Of a stretch of 64,000 nt of DNA, positions 52,294 through 60,949 are shown piece after piece. The notes beneath the pieces were generated by a model that made no database searches, had not been told where the DNA came from, and was given only the letters and a program-made list of their open reading frames with translations. The DNA is from Leyella stercorea (GTDB lineage: Bacteria; Bacteroidota; Bacteroidia; Bacteroidales; Bacteroidaceae): NCBI RefSeq assembly GCF_021531355.1, contig NZ_JADYTS010000004.1, positions 1-64,000 on the forward strand, written 5' to 3'. The translations under genes were made by a program, and so were the position numbers. The stretch's first letter is position 1, and each line of letters opens with the position of its first letter.

Positions 52294-52725
52294 ATGAATG
52301 ACGATAAGAATTTGATAAGCAATAATGGTAATGTCGACGAGGAGCTTCTGCGTGGGTTCTTCGCCGACAGTGCGCATATGTATATAGCCGACAACGGCTT
52401 CTCGCTTCGTGTCATGCGTCGTGTGCAGGAGGAGATGCCGGCACGTGGCCGTTTCTGGTATAATCTGTGGACGGCTGTGTGGATGGTTGTTTGCGTAGTG
52501 TCGTTCTTTGTATGCGGTGGAGTAGGCGTGGTGCGTCGATGTCTTGGCAATGTTGCCGACTGTCTATCTACGCTTGTTGCCGAAAACATGCCACGCTTCT
52601 CGCTCGACTCGCTACTGCCACAAACAAACACAGTGGGCACAACCTTACTGATGGTAGTGCTCACTGTGTGGGTGCTGAGTTGCTTTATGATTTACGGTTT
52701 CTGGGAATCGCAGAAAACCGCTTAA
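52294..52725 (+). CDS. Small membrane protein, DUF5056-like, possible anti-sigma factor
   Basis: A 143-residue protein with a soluble N-terminus (about 1-60: LLRGFFADSAHMYIADNGFS) and two hydrophobic helices (about 62-85 and 115-138). It resembles the DUF5056 family. Position directly after an ECF sigma gene and the soluble-plus-membrane layout suggest an anti-sigma role, but no classical zinc HxxxCxxC anti-sigma motif is seen. It overlaps the convergent OmpA-family gene by 4 bp. Confidence 0.75.
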   Translation: MNDDKNLISNNGNVDEELLRGFFADSAHMYIADNGFSLRVMRRVQEEMPARGRFWYNLWTAVWMVVCVVSFFVCGGVGVVRRCLGNVADCLSTLVAENMPRFSLDSLLPQTNTVGTTLLMVVLTVWVLSCFMIYGFWESQKTA

Positions 52726-54821
52726 TTTATGTAGAAGTCTTCCTTCTGGTCTTTATTGGCAGAGGAAGGCTTTTTTGTTTTTGTGGGTTGCTTGCTTAGC
52801 TTGCCCTCTTTGTCAAACAGGCCGTAGGTAGTGCGCAGCACAGAGAATTCGGTGCGGCGGTTGAGCTGGTTGCAAATCTCCTGCTTTGCCTTGTCAAGTT
52901 TTTGTATGAATTCTTCAGTCAGCACGTCGCCCTCCTTCAGCCAGTCGTATTTCTCGGTAAGCTTCTTGCGTATCGTCTTGGGCTTCTCCTTGCCATAGCC
53001 TACGGGTGTAAGGCGTTCGCGTGCTATGCCTTTGCCCACTAAGTATTGCACCACCGATTCGGCTCGGCGTTGCGACAGCGCCTTGTTGTAGACAGCCGAG
53101 CCCTTGTAGTCGCAATGGGCAGACAGTTCGATGGTTACGTTGGGGTTCTCATCCAGTATTTTTACGAGTGTGTCGAGAGCCTGCGCTGATTCGGGACGCA
53201 GCGTAGCCTTGTCGAAATCGTAGAATATATTGCTTATCAGCACAGGTGCTGTTATCGATGCGAGCGGAAATTGCAGCACGTATTCGTGCGACTCGCTGCG
53301 TTGCGCCACTGCCACCTCTTCCTTATGATTCAGAAAACCCTTGCATGTGGCAAGGAATATATAGTCGGTGCCGGGCTTCAGAACGCGCTCAAACGAGCCG
53401 TCGCCGCCCACACTCAGCTTCTCGTTGGTGCCGTCGCTGCCCACCATATACACCAGTGCAGAGGGCAGTTCGTAGCCGTCCTTCTCGTACACCCATCCCT
53501 TTACACTCTGTATAATCTCGGGATTTTCAAAACTATATATATGGTCCCATCCGCGACCGTCGTTGCGGTTGGACGCAAAGAATCCGCGATTGTGTACACC
53601 CTCGAACGTCATACCGAAGTCGTCGGCTTGCGAATTGAGCGGATAGCCTGGATGTTCTATGTGGTATTTGCCGTCCTTGCCAAGGGTGGCAATGAATATG
53701 TCGAGTCCGCCCATGCCCGGATGGCCATCGCTTGAGAAGTAAAGGTCGCCGTTGGGTCGGAACGTCGGAAACATCTCGTTGCCCGGAGTGTTGATAGGTT
53801 CGCCAAGATTTTCCACGCCACCCAGTCCGTTCGACGTCAACCGCACGCGCCAGATGTCCATGCCTCCCATTCCGCCAGGCATGTCGCTGACGAAGTACAG
53901 CCACTGTCCGTCGGGCGAAATGGCAGGGTGGGCATAGCTCGACAGAGTGTCGCCCGTAAGTTTCAGTTCGCTCGCCTTGCCCCAGGCCGCATCCGCACGT
54001 GTAGAGGTGACAATCTGCGCAAACCGTGGATAGTCGGGATTGCTGGTGCATTGCGTCAGATACATAGTGCCTTGGTCGGGCGTAAGGGCGCATGCACCTT
54101 CGTCGTAGTCGGTATTCAGTCCGCCATCTACGGCTTCGGGTTTGGTCCAATGTCCGCGGTCGTCCTTCTGCGATACGAATATGTCGCCCGCCTTGGTGCC
54201 TGTGATGCCGCTGAGTTCTGAGCCTTGTGCCTCGTTGCGAGTCGAAGTGAAGTACAGACGGTCGTGCTGGTCGCCGGCGAGAACGGGCGAGTAGTCGGCG
54301 CGTCGCGAATTGAATATGTCCATACGTTTCACCTTATAGCGCGAGCCTTCCTTCTTCCATGCGGGTGCTTTCTGTGCCGAAATGAGTCCGTTCTTTGCCA
54401 GAATGTCGTCGGGCATCGAGTCGAACACAATCTTAAACTGCTGTTCCGCCTGACGGTACTGTCCGTTTTTCAGCAACTGGCGGGCGTAAGCCAACTGGTG
54501 TTGAGGCGTGGCTTGCTTGTAGCGTATGGCATTGGCATAGGCAGCTGCAGCCTTCTGCGAGGCGTTGATGCGCTCGTTGCACAGCGCCACCTTCAGTGCT
54601 ATCTGTCCACGCTGGGTGCGTTCCTTAGGCGGAGTCTTGGTGTAAGCCTGTTTGAATTGGTTGGCAGCGTCGTAGTATTCGCCTATGGCAAGATACTTCT
54701 CGCCACGCTTCATGTTCTTGTCGGCTCCGCATCCCGTCAGCACAAAAGTCATGACTGCTATGCAGGCTGCCATGGCAATGGCGGTGTATCTGGTTGATGA
54801 TTTGTGTAATGGTGTGTTCAC
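52722..54821 (-). CDS. OmpA-family lipoprotein with TPR, beta-propeller and regulatory-like domains (PorE-like)
   Basis: A 699-residue lipoprotein (lipobox VLTGC). Order: TPR-like region (about 30-150: MKRGEKYLAIGEYYDAANQF), PD40/WD40-like propeller (about 165-440, repeats such as PAISPDGQWLYFVSD), a carboxypeptidase-regulatory-like beta-sandwich (about 445-525) and a C-terminal OmpA peptidoglycan-binding domain (about 535-690: FYDFDKATLRPESA). This is the architecture of PorE of the Porphyromonas type IX secretion system, which anchors the machine to peptidoglycan. Similar proteins also exist outside type IX systems, and no other por gene is in the window. Confidence 0.87.
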   Translation of the reverse strand: MNTPLHKSSTRYTAIAMAACIAVMTFVLTGCGADKNMKRGEKYLAIGEYYDAANQFKQAYTKTPPKERTQRGQIALKVALCNERINASQKAAAAYANAIRYKQATPQHQLAYARQLLKNGQYRQAEQQFKIVFDSMPDDILAKNGLISAQKAPAWKKEGSRYKVKRMDIFNSRRADYSPVLAGDQHDRLYFTSTRNEAQGSELSGITGTKAGDIFVSQKDDRGHWTKPEAVDGGLNTDYDEGACALTPDQGTMYLTQCTSNPDYPRFAQIVTSTRADAAWGKASELKLTGDTLSSYAHPAISPDGQWLYFVSDMPGGMGGMDIWRVRLTSNGLGGVENLGEPINTPGNEMFPTFRPNGDLYFSSDGHPGMGGLDIFIATLGKDGKYHIEHPGYPLNSQADDFGMTFEGVHNRGFFASNRNDGRGWDHIYSFENPEIIQSVKGWVYEKDGYELPSALVYMVGSDGTNEKLSVGGDGSFERVLKPGTDYIFLATCKGFLNHKEEVAVAQRSESHEYVLQFPLASITAPVLISNIFYDFDKATLRPESAQALDTLVKILDENPNVTIELSAHCDYKGSAVYNKALSQRRAESVVQYLVGKGIARERLTPVGYGKEKPKTIRKKLTEKYDWLKEGDVLTEEFIQKLDKAKQEICNQLNRRTEFSVLRTTYGLFDKEGKLSKQPTKTKKPSSANKDQKEDFYIN

Positions 54822-55004
54822 TTGTATATGTAATAATGTGTGTGATAGTGCATAAACAATAAGTATAACGCAAGTTCAATGTCTTTATTGCTTAAAAAAT
54901 ATAGTGTTTTTGTGGCGTATGCAGTCTTGTTTCAAGAAATAATTAGTACATTTGCAGTTACCAATAACATAAAGAAAAAGTAAATTTACTCGAAATAGAA
55001 TATA

Positions 55005-55253
55005 ATGAGACTGAAAATAATCGTACTTTTCGTGATTATCTGCGGTGGAACTTACGCCCTTACCAAGTCGTTGAGCATTACGGCTGGTGTGGCAATACTT
55101 CTGTATGTGGCAGATAGCTTGCTGGCTGTCTGGGCCGACCGCAAGAACCGCGAGTATTTCTCTGGCGATAAAGCCACTACTAACAAATCTGCCGACGACA
55201 CGGAAGGTAGCAATAACAACGACAAGAATGGAGAAACTGACCGAACTATATAA
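55005..55253 (+). CDS. Small membrane protein of unknown function
   Basis: An 82-residue protein with two hydrophobic segments (about 4-20 and 25-45) and a polar, Asn/Asp-rich tail. It overlaps the kinase-RapZ fusion gene by 26 bp in another frame, so the two are probably translationally coupled. Its -7-like promoter box is TACATTTG at 54947-54954. I do not recognise a family. Confidence 0.65.
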   Translation: MRLKIIVLFVIICGGTYALTKSLSITAGVAILLYVADSLLAVWADRKNREYFSGDKATTNKSADDTEGSNNNDKNGETDRTI

Positions 55254-56778
55254 TCAGTGGCATGGCTCTATGCCAGAATCGGTTGAACGTCTGGCTGGTG
55301 CTGGCAGCAACCGACAGTATTATCGCTTCACAGCCGAAGACGGCTCTACCGTAATAGGCGTTGTTGGCACAAGCCGCGACGAGAATCACGCTTTTGTTTA
55401 TCTGGCACAGCATTTCGAGCAACGTCAGTTGCCCGTGCCGCAGGTGCTGGCTGTCAGCGACGACGGACTGCGCTATCTGCAGACCGACCTCGGCTCGGTG
55501 TCGCTCTTTGATGCCGTGCGTGGCGGACGTGAAGCGGGCGGACGCTACAATCTTGAGGAACAGGAACTGTTGAAGCGCACCATACGCCAGTTGCCCAACA
55601 TACAGATACGCGGAGCACGCGGACTCGACTGGCAGAACTGCTATCCGCAGCCCGAGTTTGATGAGGACAGCGTTCTGTTCGATCTCAACTACTTCAAGTA
55701 CTGCTTCCTCAAACCTTCAGGACTCGATTTCCATGAACTGAAGCTTGAGGCAAACTTCCGCCTAATGGCTAAGGATCTCACTTCGGAGCAGGTCGACTCG
55801 TTCCTTTATCGCGATTTCCAGGCTCGCAACGTAATGCTCGATGCCGAGGGCAATCCTTACTTCATCGACTTCCAGGGCGGACGTAAGGGTCCTTACTATT
55901 ACGACCTTGCCTCGTTCCTATGGCAGGCGTCTGCACGCTACAGCAACAAGTTGCGTCGCGAACTCGTATTGGAATATTACGAAGCGCTGAAGCTGTACAC
56001 TGAGGTGCCAAGTGTGCGCCACTTCGTTACTCGCTTGAGTCTGTTCGTGTTGTTCCGTACTCTGCAGGTGCTCGGCACCTACGGATTCCGTGGCTACTTT
56101 GAGCGCAAGAAGCATTTCATCGAGTCTATTCCGCCAGCCATGGACAATCTGCGTGAGCTGCTGAAGATGGGCGAAGACGTGTTCCCCTATCCGTATATGA
56201 TGGACATGTTGCGCCGACTGACCGAGCTGCCGCAGTATGCGCATATCGAACAGCCTGCCGCATCGCGTGCCGACGGCTACAAGACAGCCGACAGCAACGT
56301 GTATGTAGCACATCCGCAAGATGGTCCGGCTACTTTCTCCAAGTACGACGGCAAGGGACCTTTGCGAGTGCGTGTGTTCAGCTTCTCTTACCGTAAGGGT
56401 ATACCGGAGGACACTTCGGGCAATGGCGGAGGCTATGTGTTCGATTGCCGCTCTACTCATAATCCCGGACGCTACGAACCCTACAAGAAACTCACCGGAC
56501 TCGACGAACCCGTAATACGATTCCTTGAGGATGACGGCGAGATCTTGACCTTCCTCGAAAGCGTGTACAAGTTGGCTGATGCTCATGTGAGGCGTTATAT
56601 CGACCGCGGATTTACCGACCTTATGTTCTCGTTCGGATGCACCGGCGGACAGCATCGCAGCGTCTACTCGGCACAGCATCTGGCTGAGCATATTCATAGC
56701 AAATTCGGCATCGAGGTACACGTGTGCCATAGAGAACAAGGCATAGAACAGACGCTGCCGAGCATGTCGAAAGACTGA
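55228..56778 (+). CDS. AmgK-like sugar kinase fused to a RapZ C-terminal domain
   Basis: From ATG 55228 (MEKLTELYNQWHG) it is 516 residues; the frame is open upstream to 55087 but that part overlaps the previous gene and has no family features. The N-terminal about 330 residues are an aminoglycoside-phosphotransferase-fold kinase with YRDFQARN (Asp196, Asn201) and IDFQGG (Asp214), close to AmgK, which phosphorylates MurNAc/GlcNAc at the anomeric carbon. From about residue 375 comes a RapZ C-terminal domain: FSFSYRKGIP, FDCRSTHNPGR, LTGLDEPV and GCTGGQHRS (471-478). In E. coli RapZ this domain binds glucosamine-6-phosphate and sRNA. The RapZ P-loop domain is missing. Confidence 0.88.
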   Translation: MEKLTELYNQWHGSMPESVERLAGAGSNRQYYRFTAEDGSTVIGVVGTSRDENHAFVYLAQHFEQRQLPVPQVLAVSDDGLRYLQTDLGSVSLFDAVRGGREAGGRYNLEEQELLKRTIRQLPNIQIRGARGLDWQNCYPQPEFDEDSVLFDLNYFKYCFLKPSGLDFHELKLEANFRLMAKDLTSEQVDSFLYRDFQARNVMLDAEGNPYFIDFQGGRKGPYYYDLASFLWQASARYSNKLRRELVLEYYEALKLYTEVPSVRHFVTRLSLFVLFRTLQVLGTYGFRGYFERKKHFIESIPPAMDNLRELLKMGEDVFPYPYMMDMLRRLTELPQYAHIEQPAASRADGYKTADSNVYVAHPQDGPATFSKYDGKGPLRVRVFSFSYRKGIPEDTSGNGGGYVFDCRSTHNPGRYEPYKKLTGLDEPVIRFLEDDGEILTFLESVYKLADAHVRRYIDRGFTDLMFSFGCTGGQHRSVYSAQHLAEHIHSKFGIEVHVCHREQGIEQTLPSMSKD

Positions 56779-56831
56779 GTTTATACTACAATACGAAGAC
56801 AAAAGCTATATTAATAGCTACAATTATACAC

Positions 56832-56876
56832 AATCCCGTTAAAAAGTTGAGGCAAGCTTTACTTTTTAACGGGATT
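56832..56876 (+). terminator. Hairpin between kinase-RapZ and murU genes
   Basis: AATCCCGTTAAAAAGT (56832-56847) and ACTTTTTAACGGGATT (56861-56876) are perfect 16-bp arms with a 13-nt loop. It likely terminates the upstream transcript; the murU -33 region overlaps its right arm. Confidence 0.82.
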
Positions 56877-56889
56877 TTCAGTAACTTTG
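56858..56889 (+). promoter_or_regulatory. murU promoter
   Basis: TTTA (56858-56861), 20 nt, TAACTTTG (56882-56889) followed by CA. It is 26 bp before the ATG at 56916 and overlaps the terminator stem. Confidence 0.6.
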
Positions 56890-56915
56890 CATCATAACTT
56901 TACATCCTTAAATAT

Positions 56916-57728
56916 ATGATGCAAGCAATGATTTTCGCGGCTGGACTGGGCACACGCCTTAAACCGCTCACCGACACTATGCCTAAAGCTCTGGTGAGGG
57001 TAGGGGGTGAGCCGCTCATTAAGCGCGTCATCATGAATCTTGCTGCGGCTGGCGTTGACCGTATTGTAGTCAACGTGCATCACTTTGCCGAGCAGATAAT
57101 CGACTATCTTAAAGACAATGATAACTTCGGGCTCGATATCCGCATATCTGACGAAACTGCCGGACTGCTCGAAACCGGAGGCGGCATCAAGAAGGCTACA
57201 CCATTGTTCGACCCCGCTGCTCCTATTCTTATTCACAATGTAGATATTCTTAGCAATGTCAATCTGAGCGAGTTCTACCAGATTGCTTCGCGAAGTGAAG
57301 AATCCGAAGGAGGAAGTGAAAATGGAAAAGTGAAAAGTGAAAAATCCAATTGTTGTGATGCTGTCGATGCTGTATTGCTTGTCAGTTGGCGTAAGACTAA
57401 GCGCTATTTGCTTTTCAATGACGACATGAAGCTTGTGGGATGGACCAACATCGAAACGGGTGAAGTGCGAAGCCCTTATCCCGACCTCGACCCCAAGAAG
57501 TGCCGTATGTATGCTTTCGCCGGAATACACGCATTGTCGCCACGACTGCTTAAGATGATGGATGAATTCCCCGACCGATTCGGAATAATCGACTTCTACC
57601 TTAAGGCGTGTGCCACACATAACATAAAAGGTTATGTCAAGGACGACTTGAAGCTGATGGATATTGGCAAACTCGACACTCTTGCACAAGCTGAAGAATT
57701 CCTGGAGGAATTGGGAGACAGGAATTAG
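56916..57728 (+). CDS. murU: Nucleotidyltransferase, MurU-like
   Basis: A 270-residue sugar-1-phosphate nucleotidyltransferase. The signature AAGLGTRLKPLTDTMPKAL opens the protein, with the metal-binding Asp in HNVDIL. In the AmgK-MurU recycling route such an enzyme makes UDP-MurNAc from MurNAc-1-phosphate; location next to an AmgK-like gene supports that, but specificity cannot be read directly. A Ser/Glu/Gly/Lys-rich insertion (about residues 127-149) is encoded by a GTGAAAA heptamer repeat (57316-57343), and the stop codon lies in another tandem repeat. It has its own promoter. Confidence 0.85.
   Translation: MMQAMIFAAGLGTRLKPLTDTMPKALVRVGGEPLIKRVIMNLAAAGVDRIVVNVHHFAEQIIDYLKDNDNFGLDIRISDETAGLLETGGGIKKATPLFDPAAPILIHNVDILSNVNLSEFYQIASRSEESEGGSENGKVKSEKSNCCDAVDAVLLVSWRKTKRYLLFNDDMKLVGWTNIETGEVRSPYPDLDPKKCRMYAFAGIHALSPRLLKMMDEFPDRFGIIDFYLKACATHNIKGYVKDDLKLMDIGKLDTLAQAEEFLEELGDRN
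57316..57343 (+). repeat. Four tandem GTGAAAA-type heptamers inside murU
   Basis: GTGAAAA, TGGAAAA, GTGAAAA and GTGAAAA span 28 bp in frame within the coding sequence. It belongs to the same heptamer family as 20397-20417 and, reversed, 20532-20559. Confidence 0.85.
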
Positions 57729-57857
57729 AAGTTACGAATTAGGAGTTAGGAATTACGAGTTCTTGAATTAGGAATTTCGAGTTAAGGGTTTCACCCTAAT
57801 TAAATATTAATCATTAAACATTAATAATTGAACATTAATCATTAAACAATATAACAA
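57723..57857. repeat. Degenerate tandem repeats after murU
   Basis: Four units of about 14 bp of the type AATTAGGAGTTAGG (57723-57779), the first carrying the murU stop codon, are followed by AT-rich repeats of ATTAATCATTAAAC before guaA. No promoter of good quality was found for guaA in this gap. Confidence 0.7.
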
Positions 57858-59468
57858 ATGCAACAGAAGATTATAATTCTTGATTTCGGTTCGCAGACCA
57901 CGCAGCTCATCGGCCGCCGTGTACGCGAATTGGACACCTTCTGCGAGATTATGCCTTACAACAAGTTCCCGAAGGACGACCCCAGCGTTATCGGTGTCAT
58001 CCTCAGCGGAAGCCCCTATTCGGTACACGATAAGGAGGCGTTCAAGGTTGACTTGAGCCAGTTTGTAGGACGCATCCCGGTGCTTGGCATCTGCTATGGC
58101 GCACAGTTCATTTCTTACGCCAACGGTGGAAAGGTTGAGGCAGCCGACTCTCGTGAGTACGGACGCGCCAATCTTGAGCACTTCGATGCCGAGAATCCGC
58201 TGTTCCACGGATTTGTTGAGAACTCGCAGGTGTGGATGAGCCACGGTGACACCATCACAGCCATCCCAGAAGACTACAAGTGCATCGCATCGACAGCCAA
58301 TGTCAAGTTTGCTGCTTATGCCTCTACCAAGCAGCCGGTATGGGCTGTTCAGTTCCATCCCGAGGTGTTCCACTCATTGCAGGGTACACAGCTCCTCAAG
58401 AACTTCGTAGTAGACATCTGCGGAAGCCGTCAGGACTGGAGTGCCGACTCGTTTGTTGAGACAACCGTAGCCGAACTTAAGGCTCAGTTGGGCGACGACA
58501 AGGTAATCCTCGGTCTGTCGGGTGGTGTTGACTCAAGCGTTGCCGCTGTACTCCTTAACAAGGCTATCGGCAGCAACCTCACATGTATCTTCGTTGACCA
58601 CGGAATGTTGCGTAAGAACGAGTTCCGTGATGTAATGGAGGATTACAAGTGTCTCGGTCTGAACGTTATCGGTGTTGACGCATCAGAGAAGTTCTTCAAC
58701 GATTTGGCTGGTGTAACCGATCCTGAGGAGAAGCGTAAGATTATAGGCCGTGACTTCGTTGAGGTGTTCAACGCTGAGGCTAAGAAGCAGACTGGTGCCA
58801 AGTGGCTTGCACAGGGCACTATCTATCCTGACCGTATCGAGTCGCTCAACATTACAGGCAAGGTTATCAAGAGCCATCACAACGTAGGCGGTCTGCCTAA
58901 GGAGATGAACCTCCAGTTGTGTGAGCCGTTGAAGTGGCTGTTCAAGGACGAGGTTCGTCGTGTAGGTCGCTCAATGGGCATGCCCGAGCACTTGATTACA
59001 CGTCATCCGTTCCCAGGCCCAGGCTTGGCAGTACGTATTCTTGGCGACATCACTCCCGAGAAGGTACGCATACTTCAGGATGCCGACGACATCTATATCC
59101 GCGGTTTGCGCGATTATAAGGTGAAGCTGAGCGGTGAGGACGCACGCCGTGTACTTGCAGCCGGTGTCCCTGCCGACATGCACGACGGTGAGATTGAGGT
59201 TTCGCTCTACGATCAGATTTGGCAGGCTGGTACAGTATTGCTCTCTACCGTACGCTCTGTAGGTGTTATGGGCGACGAGCGTACATACGAGCATCCAGTT
59301 GCTCTGCGTGCCGTTACATCTACCGACGCTATGACAGCCGACTGGGCACATCTGCCTTACGACTTCATGGCAAAGGTTTCTAACGAGATCATCAACAAGG
59401 TACGTGGCGTTAACCGCGTATGCTATGACATCTCGTCAAAGCCACCATCAACAATCGAGTGGGAGTAA
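57858..59468 (+). CDS. guaA: GMP synthase (glutamine-hydrolysing)
   Basis: A 536-residue enzyme converting XMP to GMP. The class I glutamine amidotransferase domain has Cys79 in GICYGAQ and the His/Glu pair in QFHPEVFHS. The ATP pyrophosphatase P-loop is [10 protein letters not shown]. The C-terminal dimerisation domain ends PPSTIEWE as usual. A strong terminator follows at 59495-59535. No purine riboswitch was recognised upstream. Confidence 0.97.
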   Translation: MQQKIIILDFGSQTTQLIGRRVRELDTFCEIMPYNKFPKDDPSVIGVILSGSPYSVHDKEAFKVDLSQFVGRIPVLGICYGAQFISYANGGKVEAADSREYGRANLEHFDAENPLFHGFVENSQVWMSHGDTITAIPEDYKCIASTANVKFAAYASTKQPVWAVQFHPEVFHSLQGTQLLKNFVVDICGSRQDWSADSFVETTVAELKAQLGDDKVILGLSGGVDSSVAAVLLNKAIGSNLTCIFVDHGMLRKNEFRDVMEDYKCLGLNVIGVDASEKFFNDLAGVTDPEEKRKIIGRDFVEVFNAEAKKQTGAKWLAQGTIYPDRIESLNITGKVIKSHHNVGGLPKEMNLQLCEPLKWLFKDEVRRVGRSMGMPEHLITRHPFPGPGLAVRILGDITPEKVRILQDADDIYIRGLRDYKVKLSGEDARRVLAAGVPADMHDGEIEVSLYDQIWQAGTVLLSTVRSVGVMGDERTYEHPVALRAVTSTDAMTADWAHLPYDFMAKVSNEIINKVRGVNRVCYDISSKPPSTIEWE

Positions 59469-59494
59469 AATCAATCCCAACTGATACATAAAAA

Positions 59495-59535
59495 AGGGGT
59501 ATCAAAACGGAATCAATTCCTGTTTTGATACCCCT
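59495..59535. terminator. Terminator between guaA and the convergent hydrolase gene
   Basis: GGGGTATCAAAAC (from 59496) pairs with GTTTTGATACCCC (to 59534). The plus-strand 3' side is followed by a T-rich run, and the left flank is A-rich, so it may work both ways. Confidence 0.88.
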
Positions 59536-59589
59536 CTTCTTTTTGTGGAGTCTTTGTGAGGTAATGGAGTCTTTGTTCTATAGACGTAT

Positions 59590-60933
59590 TTAGTTTATAA
59601 ACATATTGCGTTTTGGCATTTTGCTTCCAAAGCGCTTGCGCAGTTTTTCGAACAGCGCCATTGTGTCTTGCGAGAACTTGTGTCCCTTCCATGTACTTGT
59701 GTTGGTGATGAACACCCAGCACTCGCCGTCGGGATAGCGCAATACAAGCGCTGATGTGCCTACAAGCGAACCGGTACGTATCCACGGACGGTTGCGTGGC
59801 GTAAAGTTCCAGCCGAGTGAGAACTGATGGTCGGGCATTTCCTGCGTCATTAGTTTCACGGCTTGTGGCGATATCACGTCGGGCACGATACGGTCGCCGT
59901 CGATTGATGCTACCAGTCGGCACAGTTCGGCAGCCGATGCCACCCATGCACCTGCGCCAAGAGCCGTCGTTATGTCGTTCTCGCCATAGCAGCGCACTAC
60001 CATTCTGCCGGAGTTGTTGAATTCGGGTACCGGTACCGAACTTGAGTGCATATAGTACACCGTCTCGTTCGGGCGGCGATCCTTCAGATAGTTACCCGCT
60101 ATGTGGAAGTCGTAGCATCCTGCAGGATAGAGCACGTAGCGCTGCATGAAGTTCTCGTAGCTCATGCCAGTACGCTTCTCTATAATAAGCGACAGCAGCG
60201 TATAGCCAATATTGCAGTAGCGTTGTGCAGTTCCGGGCGTGTAGCCAAGATGTCGGCGCAGTACGATGCGCAACAGAGTGCGATGGTCGGGTGGGGTGGT
60301 GAGGTGGTTCTGCTGCATTATGTAGCGAGTCGAGAATATGGCGTCGCCAGCATAATTGGTAAATCCCGCCTTGTGTCGCAACAGCTGTTCGACGGTGATG
60401 TCGAAGTATCGTTTGTCGCGTATTGAGTTGACGTAGAACGTGTCGTTGAGTATTCCCTTCGGTCCGAACACCTTGTCGCTAAGGCGTATCTTGCCCATGT
60501 CGCGCAATTTCATTATGCCCGTAGCAGTGACCAGTTTCGACACCGAAGCCATGCGCATGATGTACGACGGCTCCATTGGTATCTTGCGGTCCTTGTCGGC
60601 ATAGCCGAATCCGCGGGCATACAGCAGCGAGTCGTGGCGCGATATTGCCAGCTGTGCACCGTGTATCTCCCAACGCTTCAGATAGCGCTGCATGATAGAG
60701 TCCATGGCGTGCAGCTCAGGTTGTGCCGAGAGGGCATTGGTGAGCGTGTCGTTGAGATGCTTGCGGTTGCTTGCTTCGTATATCGAGTCTTTCTCTTGGC
60801 TTTTGTCGCTTGAGCACGACGAGCATGTGCATCGGCAGATGCTCGATATGATGACAACGATAAAGGTGAGGCATCCCAAGCAGGACAGCCTCACCTTTGT
60901 ACGATATTGTTTCTTTATTCTATATCCGAACAT
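59590..60933 (-). CDS. Serine beta-lactamase-like hydrolase
   Basis: A 447-residue class C beta-lactamase/penicillin-binding-protein-fold hydrolase. The SxxK motif is Ser130-Val-Ser-Lys133 (MASVSKLV), YxN is YCN in RYCNIGYTLL and a RTGSLVGTS segment stands in place of KTG. The N-terminus has a membrane segment (LTFIVVIIS) and an unusual Cys-rich stretch (CRCTCSSC). It probably acts in the periplasm as an esterase, D-amino-acid peptidase or cell-wall enzyme rather than an antibiotic-resistance beta-lactamase. fhs ends 17 bp upstream of it on the same strand. Confidence 0.88.
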   Translation of the reverse strand: MFGYRIKKQYRTKVRLSCLGCLTFIVVIISSICRCTCSSCSSDKSQEKDSIYEASNRKHLNDTLTNALSAQPELHAMDSIMQRYLKRWEIHGAQLAISRHDSLLYARGFGYADKDRKIPMEPSYIMRMASVSKLVTATGIMKLRDMGKIRLSDKVFGPKGILNDTFYVNSIRDKRYFDITVEQLLRHKAGFTNYAGDAIFSTRYIMQQNHLTTPPDHRTLLRIVLRRHLGYTPGTAQRYCNIGYTLLSLIIEKRTGMSYENFMQRYVLYPAGCYDFHIAGNYLKDRRPNETVYYMHSSSVPVPEFNNSGRMVVRCYGENDITTALGAGAWVASAAELCRLVASIDGDRIVPDVISPQAVKLMTQEMPDHQFSLGWNFTPRNRPWIRTGSLVGTSALVLRYPDGECWVFITNTSTWKGHKFSQDTMALFEKLRKRFGSKMPKRNMFIN

Positions 60934-60949
60934 TTCTGATTATTGGGTA

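Noticed and set aside
57729-57857. Purine riboswitch before guaA
   Set aside because: The gap consists of AT-rich tandem repeats without a conserved three-way junction core. The fhs upstream region was also checked for a folate riboswitch and nothing was seen.
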